From: an uncultured Ruminococcus sp.
GTDB taxonomy: Bacteria > Bacillota > Clostridia > Oscillospirales > Ruminococcaceae
Assembly (NCBI GenBank): GCA_947178195.1
Contig: CAMWXM010000007.1
Span: 1-27,239 of the forward strand
DNA: 27,239 nucleotides
Direction: 5' to 3'
Under the pieces are notes generated by a model. It saw only the letters and a program-made list of their open reading frames with translations, did no database searches and was not told the origin of the DNA. The position numbers and the translations under genes are program-made. Below, one piece after another: positions 21,302 through 27,239 of the stretch; position 1 is the stretch's first letter, and each line of letters starts with the position of its first letter.

Positions 21302-22342
21302 TTGATAGAAACAGGAGATATTGAATTTGAGAGCAGGACAGTAGTTCCTGAATTTACTGAAGCGGATGTGGAAACAGAATTTTCTTTGCGTCCTCAGACA
21401 CTTCAGGAATATATCGGACAGGATAAGGTAAAGGAGAATATGTCCATATATATAAAAGCGGCCAAGGGCAGGGGAGAGCCTCTGGATCATGTTCTGCTTT
21501 ACGGTCCTCCGGGACTGGGAAAGACCACTCTTGCCGGAATAATCGCCCATGAAATGGGGGCAAATCTGCGTATTACCTCAGGACCTACAATTGAAAAGCC
21601 TGGAGACCTGGCGGCTCTTCTGACAAACCTTTCGGATAATGATGTGCTGTTTATAGACGAGATACACAGACTTTCCCGTTCAATAGAAGAAATACTTTAT
21701 CCGGCTCTGGAGGATAATGTTCTGGATATTGTGATAGGAAAAGGTCCGGCGGCAAGATCTATCAGGGTAGACCTTGAAAAATTCACCCTTGTGGGAGCGA
21801 CTACTCGTGCAGGGCAGCTTACCTCTCCGCTAAGGGACAGATTCGGGATAGTGCAGCGATTGGAGCTTTATAATACCGAACAGCTTTGCGATATTATAAG
21901 ACGGAGCAGCCAGATATTATGTATTCCCTGTGATACAGACGGCGCTGAAGAAATTGCTAAGCGTTCGAGAGGTACTCCGAGAATCGCCAACCGGCTTTTA
22001 AAACGAGTCAGAGATTTTGCTGAGGTTATGGGAGACGGTAAGATAACAAGTGAAATTGCATCTATCGCTTTGAATCAGCTTGAAATAGACAGTCTTGGTC
22101 TTGACAGTCTTGATAAACGATTGCTGACAATGCTGATAAAGGGATATAATGGAGGACCTGCTGGTTTGGAAACATTAGCATCGGCTATTGGAGAAGAATC
22201 AATAACTCTTGAAGATGCATGCGAACCGTTTCTTATGCAGCTTGGATTTCTGGCAAGAACACCCAGGGGAAGAGTTGCTACAAAGCTTGCCTATGAGCAT
22301 CTGGGCTTTTCAAAGGGCGATAACGAACAATTGACATTATAG
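21302..22342 (+). CDS. ruvB: Holliday junction DNA helicase motor RuvB
   Basis: RuvB (346 residues) is the AAA+ hexameric motor that drives branch migration with RuvA. Walker A is GPPGLGKT (68-75) and Walker B is LFIDE (116-120) within LFIDEIHRLSRSIEE. Sensor and arginine-finger regions appear as GATTRAGQLTSPLRDRFG. The C-terminal winged helix ends TPRGRVATKLAYEHLG. The start is TTG 21302 after an AAAGGGGAAA site; the upstream sequence offers no in-frame ATG. Fourteen bases separate it from ruvA. glmM follows after 17 bases, an arrangement that links recombination genes to cell-wall precursor supply only by transcription. Confidence 0.97.
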   Translation: MIETGDIEFESRTVVPEFTEADVETEFSLRPQTLQEYIGQDKVKENMSIYIKAAKGRGEPLDHVLLYGPPGLGKTTLAGIIAHEMGANLRITSGPTIEKPGDLAALLTNLSDNDVLFIDEIHRLSRSIEEILYPALEDNVLDIVIGKGPAARSIRVDLEKFTLVGATTRAGQLTSPLRDRFGIVQRLELYNTEQLCDIIRRSSQILCIPCDTDGAEEIAKRSRGTPRIANRLLKRVRDFAEVMGDGKITSEIASIALNQLEIDSLGLDSLDKRLLTMLIKGYNGGPAGLETLASAIGEESITLEDACEPFLMQLGFLARTPRGRVATKLAYEHLGFSKGDNEQLTL

Positions 22343-22359
22343 GATAGGAGTTTATTATT

Positions 22360-23709
22360 ATGGGAAGATTATTTGGTACTGACGGTGCGAGAGGCGTAGC
22401 TATAACAGAGCTTACATGCGAGCTGGCAATGCAGATAGGAAAGGCGTCGGCAATAGTTCTGGCGAAAAAATCAAAGCATAAGCCGACTATTTTCATAGGA
22501 AAGGATACAAGAATTTCATCAGACGTTCTTGAAGCGGCTCTTGTATCGGGAATATGCTCGGTGGGCGCAAACGCTGAAATACTGGGAGTTGTTCCTACAC
22601 CTGCCGTAGCGGCTCTGGTGGAGCAGAAAAAAGCAGACGCAGGAATTATGATATCGGCGTCTCACAACAGCTTTGAATATAATGGGATAAAGCTGTTTTC
22701 ATCAACCGGATATAAGCTTTCAGATGAAATAGAAGAAGAAATAGAAAGTCTTATACTTGATAAACCTGAAGAAATGAAAATAGTTTCTCACGGAAATATA
22801 GGAAGAGTTACATATTACCGTGACGCACAGACAGATTATATCAGGTATATAATGAAATGCATCAAGGGAAATCTTACAGGACTGCGTATCGCAATAGACT
22901 GTGCAAATGGAAGTGCATCTGCTACTGCAAAGAGATTGTTTGAAGGTCTGGGAGCGACAGTCTTTGTACTCAATGCTTCTCCTGACGGAACAAATATAAA
23001 CGACAACTGTGGTTCAACGCATATCGGCGGACTTATGCAGTATGTTCATGATAAAAAGTGCCATGCGGGTCTTGCTTTTGATGGAGACGCTGACAGATGC
23101 CTGGCGGTAGACGAAAAGGGCGAGTTGGTAGATGGCGATAAGCTTATTGCTATCTGTGCAAAGGCTATGAAGGAACAGGGCAAGTTAAAAAATAACACTG
23201 CCGTTGTAACGGTTATGAGTAATCTTGGATTTAAGTATTTTGCAAAGAATAATGACATAAAAATGCTTACGACCAAAGTCGGAGACAGATATGTGCTTGA
23301 AAAAATGCTGGAGGGAAAATATAATTTAGGCGGCGAACAGAGCGGACATATTATATTTTTGGACGAGGCTAATACCGGTGATGGACAGCTTTCCGGCGCT
23401 AAGGTTCTGGAAATACTTGCAGAATCGGGTATGAAAATGTCGGAGCTGGCATCTTGTATGGAGCATTTCCCACAGGTTATGATAAATGTAAAAATCAATC
23501 AGAGAAGCAAGGAAGTATGGAAAAATGACAGCCAGATAACCGACCTTATTGAAAAATATGAAGAGGAGCTGGGAGACAGCGGAAGAATACTTGTTCGTGA
23601 AAGCGGAACAGAGCCTTTGATAAGAGTTATGCTCGAAGGCAGAGATTTTAAACAGATAAACGAATATGCCATTGCAATTTCGGAAAAAATAAAAGAACGT
23701 ACCTGTTAA
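22360..23709 (+). CDS. glmM: Phosphoglucosamine mutase
   Basis: This 449-residue enzyme interconverts glucosamine-6-phosphate and glucosamine-1-phosphate on the way to UDP-GlcNAc for peptidoglycan. The phosphoserine loop is ISASHNSFEYNGIKLF with S101 as the acceptor, the magnesium loop is DGDADRC (241-247), and the phosphate-binding loop near the C-terminus is RESGTEPLIRVMLEG. The N-terminus MGRLFGTDGARGVA is typical of GlmM rather than of phosphomannomutases. A TAGGAG site lies ahead of the ATG. It lies in the same run of genes as ruvABC. Length is as expected. Confidence 0.96.
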   Translation: MGRLFGTDGARGVAITELTCELAMQIGKASAIVLAKKSKHKPTIFIGKDTRISSDVLEAALVSGICSVGANAEILGVVPTPAVAALVEQKKADAGIMISASHNSFEYNGIKLFSSTGYKLSDEIEEEIESLILDKPEEMKIVSHGNIGRVTYYRDAQTDYIRYIMKCIKGNLTGLRIAIDCANGSASATAKRLFEGLGATVFVLNASPDGTNINDNCGSTHIGGLMQYVHDKKCHAGLAFDGDADRCLAVDEKGELVDGDKLIAICAKAMKEQGKLKNNTAVVTVMSNLGFKYFAKNNDIKMLTTKVGDRYVLEKMLEGKYNLGGEQSGHIIFLDEANTGDGQLSGAKVLEILAESGMKMSELASCMEHFPQVMINVKINQRSKEVWKNDSQITDLIEKYEEELGDSGRILVRESGTEPLIRVMLEGRDFKQINEYAIAISEKIKERTC

Positions 23710-23736
23710 AAAATAAATAAAAAGGATAAATTTCTT

Positions 23737-24603
23737 ATGCGTACAGCAGATAACTGGAAAGAATACAGAATTTTAGACACATCTTCACAGGAAAAGCTTG
23801 AATCATGGAATGGAAATATATTGATACGTCCCGACCCACAGATAATATGGAAATCGACTAAAAAATCGCCTATGTGGGATAAAGCTCTTGGACATTATCA
23901 CCGCAGTGCAAGCGGTGGCGGAAGCTGGAGCTTTTCAAAAAAGCCGCCGGAATCATGGACGATGTCCTATAAAAATCTGAAATTCCTTATAAAGCCCACA
24001 GGCTTCAAGCATACGGGATTATTTCCTGAGCAGGCGGTAAACTGGGATTTTATGGCGGAAAAAATAAAAAATGCAGGACGTGAAATAAATGTTCTTAATC
24101 TTTTTGCCTATACCGGAGGCGCAACTCTTGCTTGTGCAGAAGCAGGGGCTAAGGTCTGCCATGTGGACGCATCTAAGGGTATGGTAGGCTGGGCGAGAGA
24201 AAACGCAGCCTTATCTGGACTTGCTGATAAGCCGATACGCTGGATAGTTGACGACTGTGAAAAATTTATTGCCAGAGAAATAAGGCGTGAAAGGAAATAT
24301 GATGCAGTCATAATGGATCCTCCAAGTTATGGGCGAGGTCCGGGTGGAGAGATATGGAAACTTGAGGATTGCGTTTACGATCTTGTAAAGCTTTGTGCCG
24401 GTGTTTTAAGCGATGATCCTCTTTTTTTCCTTATAAACAGCTATACGACCGGACTTTCACCATCGGTCATGGGATACATACTGGGAGAAATAATCTGTCC
24501 GGTTTACGACGGAAAGGTGACCTTTGACGAAATAGGATTGCCCGTGGAGGAAAGCGGATTGTATCTGCCCTGCGGTTCGACAGCAATATGGCAGAAAGGA
24601 TAA
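23737..24603 (+). CDS. Class I SAM-dependent methyltransferase (RlmI-like)
   Basis: This 288-residue protein resembles the catalytic domain of RlmI/RlmK-type rRNA methyltransferases (COG1092). SAM-binding motif I is VLNLFAYTGGATLACAEAGA at about 118-137, followed by the acidic HVDASKGMVGWARENAALSGL, and the catalytic motif is DPPSYGRGP around 200. The PTGFKHTGLFPEQAVNWDF segment before motif I matches this family. The N-terminal PUA domain of full-length RlmI is missing; these short forms are common in Clostridia. The probable substrate is a nucleobase in 23S rRNA, but the position is not predictable. An AAAGGA site precedes the ATG. The ecfA1 start codon is only eight bases beyond its stop. 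Confidence 0.88.
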   Translation: MRTADNWKEYRILDTSSQEKLESWNGNILIRPDPQIIWKSTKKSPMWDKALGHYHRSASGGGSWSFSKKPPESWTMSYKNLKFLIKPTGFKHTGLFPEQAVNWDFMAEKIKNAGREINVLNLFAYTGGATLACAEAGAKVCHVDASKGMVGWARENAALSGLADKPIRWIVDDCEKFIAREIRRERKYDAVIMDPPSYGRGPGGEIWKLEDCVYDLVKLCAGVLSDDPLFFLINSYTTGLSPSVMGYILGEIICPVYDGKVTFDEIGLPVEESGLYLPCGSTAIWQKG

Positions 24604-24611
24604 TATTATTC

Positions 24612-25445
24612 ATGAAAAAAATTGCAGAATCGGTAAACCTCAATTTTAAATATGATGATGACGGTAAATATATTTTCAAAGACCTGAACCTGACATTTGA
24701 GCAGGGAGAAATGACTGCGGTTTTAGGGCATAACGGCTGCGGAAAATCAACTTTTGCAAAGCATCTTAATGCAATACTATTGCCAAGTGGGGGAAAGGTA
24801 TATATAGATGGAATAGATACTGCCGATGAAAACAGAGTATATGATATACGTCAGCGTGTGGGAATGGTATTCCAGAATCCAGATAATCAGATAGTAGCGA
24901 CTATTGTTGAAGAGGACGTTGCTTTTGCTCTGGAAAATCTGGGAGTAGAGCCAGATGAAATAAGAAAAAGGGTAGACGAAGCGCTGAAGGCTGTTGGAAT
25001 GTATAAATATCGTCTTCACGCCCCTCATCAGCTTTCGGGCGGACAGAAGCAGAGAGTGGCTATTGCCGGAATAATCGCTATGCGTCCTGAATGCATAGTT
25101 CTTGACGAACCGACGGCTATGCTTGATCCTATAGGCAGAGCAAAGATAATGAAGACAATTAAAAAGTTAAACGAGGAATTCGGCATCACCATAATTCTTA
25201 TAACGCATTATATGGAAGAAGCGGCTCAGTGTAAAAGAGTTATCGTAATGGATAAAGGAAAGGTTCTTATGGACGATTGTCCTGAAGAGGTATTTTCAAA
25301 TGTTGAAACGCTTAAAGGCGTCGGACTTGATGTTCCGCAGGTGACAGAACTTATGTATGAACTTAATAAATGCGGACTTAATTTAGATACGCATATCATT
25401 AATGAAAAAGAATGCTGCGAAGCGCTTATAAAGCTGCTTTCGTAA
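24612..25445 (+). CDS. ecfA1: ECF transporter ATP-binding subunit EcfA1
   Basis: This 277-residue ABC ATPase is one of two that power an energy-coupling factor transporter for vitamins or metal ions. Walker A is GHNGCGKST (39-47), the Q-loop lies around Q88, the signature is LSGGQKQ (141-147), and Walker B is CIVLDEP (161-167), followed by LITHY with the switch histidine. ATG 24612 is chosen over 24588 because AAAGGA (24595-24600) lies 11 bases ahead of it, and the earlier ATG lies inside the previous gene. It heads the ecfA1-ecfA2-ecfT set that ends the long operon. Confidence 0.94.
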   Translation: MKKIAESVNLNFKYDDDGKYIFKDLNLTFEQGEMTAVLGHNGCGKSTFAKHLNAILLPSGGKVYIDGIDTADENRVYDIRQRVGMVFQNPDNQIVATIVEEDVAFALENLGVEPDEIRKRVDEALKAVGMYKYRLHAPHQLSGGQKQRVAIAGIIAMRPECIVLDEPTAMLDPIGRAKIMKTIKKLNEEFGITIILITHYMEEAAQCKRVIVMDKGKVLMDDCPEEVFSNVETLKGVGLDVPQVTELMYELNKCGLNLDTHIINEKECCEALIKLLS

Positions 25446-25470
25446 CGACAGGTTAAAAGGAGTTTTTAAA

Positions 25471-26334
25471 TTGGCTATATTAAAAACAGAAGATTTGACT
25501 TACGTTTACAGTCAGGGAATGCCATTTGAAAAAACAGCAGTTGATTGTGTCAATCTTGAAATCGAAAAGGGAGAATTTGTCGGCGTTATTGGTCATACCG
25601 GTTCAGGAAAATCTACTTTGATCCAGCATTTTAACGGTCTTTTGCGTCCGACCTCGGGGAAAATATATCTTGACGGAAAGGATATTTGGGAAGATAAAAA
25701 AAATATCCGTCAGGTAAGATTCCGGGTGGGACTTGTGTTTCAGTATCCCGAATATCAGATATTTGAAGAGACGGTTTATAAGGATATTGCTTTCGGACCT
25801 AAAAATATGGGACTTAGCCAATCGGAAATTGACGGAAGAGTGAGACGTACTGCCGAGGCTGTGGGAATTACGGAAGATATTCTTGAAAGATCGCCCTTTG
25901 AATTGTCGGGCGGACAAAAAAGAAGAGTCGCAATAGCTGGAGTTATGGCAATGGAGCCGGAGGTACTTATTCTTGATGAACCTACGGCAGGTCTTGATCC
26001 TAAGGGCAGAGAAAAAATTTTAGGACAGATAAAGCAGTATCATAAAAATACCAACTGTACAGTTTTGCTGGTTTCTCACAGCATGGAGGACGTTGCAAGA
26101 TTTGCTTCAAAAATACTTGTAATGAACGATTCGAGACTGTTTTGCTACGACACGCCTCAAGCAGTGTTCAGGCGTTCTGAGGAAATTTCGGAAATGGGTC
26201 TTACCGTACCCCAGATAACACGGGTTTTCGATATGCTGAAAAAACGTGGGATAGATATTCACGATGAGATTTATACCGTTAAATATGCGGCGGAGCTTCT
26301 GATGCAGGAGCTGAGTAAAAGGGGGAAGATCTGA
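25471..26334 (+). CDS. ecfA2: ECF transporter ATP-binding subunit EcfA2
   Basis: This 287-residue protein is the second ATPase of the ECF module and forms a heterodimer with EcfA1. Walker A is GHTGSGKST (41-49), the Q-loop is in VFQYPEYQIFEETVYKDIAFGP, the signature is LSGGQKR (145-151) and Walker B is LILDEP (166-171). The start codon is TTG 25471, six bases after AAAGGAG, and the protein then begins AILKTEDLTYVYSQG as expected. Its stop overlaps the ecfT start (TGATG), pointing to coupled translation and fixed subunit ratios. Length and motifs are intact. Confidence 0.95.
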   Translation: MAILKTEDLTYVYSQGMPFEKTAVDCVNLEIEKGEFVGVIGHTGSGKSTLIQHFNGLLRPTSGKIYLDGKDIWEDKKNIRQVRFRVGLVFQYPEYQIFEETVYKDIAFGPKNMGLSQSEIDGRVRRTAEAVGITEDILERSPFELSGGQKRRVAIAGVMAMEPEVLILDEPTAGLDPKGREKILGQIKQYHKNTNCTVLLVSHSMEDVARFASKILVMNDSRLFCYDTPQAVFRRSEEISEMGLTVPQITRVFDMLKKRGIDIHDEIYTVKYAAELLMQELSKRGKI

Positions 26335-27137
26335 TGCTTAAAGATATTACTCTTGGACAGTATTTTCCGGGAAATAGTATAATACACAGGATTGATCCGA
26401 GATTTAAAATAATAATAACAGTTGTGTTTATTGCAATGCTTTTTATCGGAAGCAGTCCGGTTTGTCTTGAAGTGGGAGCTGTTTTTTGCATAATGGCGGT
26501 GATACTTTCGGAGATTCCGTTTAAAATGATTTTAAAAAGCTTAAAGCCTGTCGTTTTTATCATGCTTTTTACATCGGTGCTTAATCTGTTCCTAATAACA
26601 AAGGGGAGACCGCTGTTTGAATGGAAATTTATTAAAATTACCGATAACGGAGTTTATACATCTATTTTTATGATAATAAGAATCGTTTTGCTTATTGCGG
26701 GAACATCGCTTCTTACCTATACCACATCTCCGATAGCTCTGACAGATGCTATTGAAAGGCTTTTATCACCGCTGAAAAAGCTTAAATTCCCTGTGCATGA
26801 CCTTGCAATGATGATGACTATCGCTCTCAGATTTGTGCCGACACTTATTGAGGAAACGGAAAAGATCATGTCCGCACAGAAGGCGAGAGGGGTTGAAATG
26901 GACGGCGGAAAGCTGCTGGACAGAATAAAATCGGTTATCCCGATAATAATTCCGCTTTTTATTTCGGCGGTAAGAAGAGCAGGAGAGCTTGCAACGGCAA
27001 TGGAATGCCGCTGTTATCATGGCGGAGAAGGACGCACAAAAATGCGCCAGCTGAAATTATCAGCTGCGGACTGTCTGGCGCTTATAATCAGTATTTTCTT
27101 TATGGCGTCGGTTATTTTTGTTAATATTGTAATTTAA
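26334..27137 (+). CDS. ecfT: ECF transporter transmembrane subunit EcfT
   Basis: This 267-residue membrane protein is the scaffold that links the ATPases to exchangeable substrate-binding S subunits. Hydrophobic segments lie at about 25-60, 70-90, 110-130 and 245-265. The two coupling helices bear the ARG motif at 184-186 (SAQKARGVEMDGG), and CRC at 225-227 (AMECRCYHGG) where ARG or ARC is usual. No S component gene is present here, so this is a shared (group II) module serving S proteins encoded elsewhere. The start uses AAAGGGGGAAG and overlaps ecfA2. It is the last clear gene of the operon. Confidence 0.94.
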   Translation: MLKDITLGQYFPGNSIIHRIDPRFKIIITVVFIAMLFIGSSPVCLEVGAVFCIMAVILSEIPFKMILKSLKPVVFIMLFTSVLNLFLITKGRPLFEWKFIKITDNGVYTSIFMIIRIVLLIAGTSLLTYTTSPIALTDAIERLLSPLKKLKFPVHDLAMMMTIALRFVPTLIEETEKIMSAQKARGVEMDGGKLLDRIKSVIPIIIPLFISAVRRAGELATAMECRCYHGGEGRTKMRQLKLSAADCLALIISIFFMASVIFVNIVI

Positions 27138-27159
27138 TTAAACGGAAATGGAGATTATT

Positions 27160-27234
27160 ATGAATGGCATAAAAAAACGAAAAAATCCTTTGATTTATAA
27201 TTCAAAGGGTGAAACAAGATTAAATTTGTTTTAA
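27160..27234 (+). CDS. Possible 24-residue small protein
   Basis: ATG 27160 follows a GGAG site by six bases and opens a 24-residue frame, basic at the start (NGIKKRKN) and ending LNLF. I do not recognise it. It begins 22 bases after ecfT and overlaps CCTTTGA/TCAAAGG (27187-27208), a 7-bp hairpin that could instead belong to the operon's 3' end. The good ribosome binding site is the only positive evidence. Confidence 0.25.
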   Translation: MNGIKKRKNPLIYNSKGETRLNLF

Positions 27235-27239
27235 AGCTT

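Overview
The window looks like chromosomal DNA from a low-GC Gram-positive anaerobe, most likely a cellulosome-producing Ruminococcus or a close relative in the Clostridia. The reasons are a secreted GH9 cellulase and a secreted transglutaminase-like protein that both end in dockerins, purine-rich ribosome binding sites of the AGGAGG type, several TTG start codons, a four-cysteine ribosomal protein S18, and a dipicolinate synthase pair. No rRNA, tRNA, CRISPR array, phage gene or transposase gene was seen. Genus assignment is inference from gene content.

Layout. (1) 1-1191: the conserved rpsF-ssb-rpsR operon, with a -10 box at the left edge and a clear terminator. (2) 1283-4947: thrB, tyrS, an EamA-type exporter and a YgjP/DUF45 metallopeptidase, closely spaced on the + strand. 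(3) 5107-8904: two secreted dockerin proteins (GH9 cellulase, transglutaminase-like protein), each with its own promoter. (4) 9080-10154, minus strand: an ECF sigma factor and an overlapping membrane-anchored putative anti-sigma factor, divergent from a two-part SUKH (SMI1/KNR4) protein at 10303-11805. (5) 12025-18279: a chemoreceptor, a stand-alone ClpC-like unfoldase, and a two-gene unit of membrane proteins of unknown role (one with a zinc ribbon) behind a consensus promoter. (6) 18346-19814, minus strand: dpaB and dpaA, which make the spore-core compound dipicolinate. (7) 20182-27137: one long + strand unit, ruvC-ruvA-ruvB-glmM-methyltransferase-ecfA1-ecfA2-ecfT, covering Holliday junction processing, the first committed step toward UDP-GlcNAc, RNA methylation and vitamin uptake energetics.

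The most notable non-coding signal is a dispersed hairpin family with the core GGCAAYACCGCACA. Full copies sit at 1199-1230, 14021-14074, 16593-16629 and 18291-18332. The same ends bound a 180-bp MITE-like element at 11806-11985. Every copy lies between genes. Several have G-U-compatible changes in the arms, which suggests the RNA hairpin matters, probably as a terminator. The most interesting coding region is 7807-11805: cellulosomal transglutaminase, ECF sigma/anti-sigma pair, and an orphan SUKH fusion protein whose N-terminal part I do not recognise.
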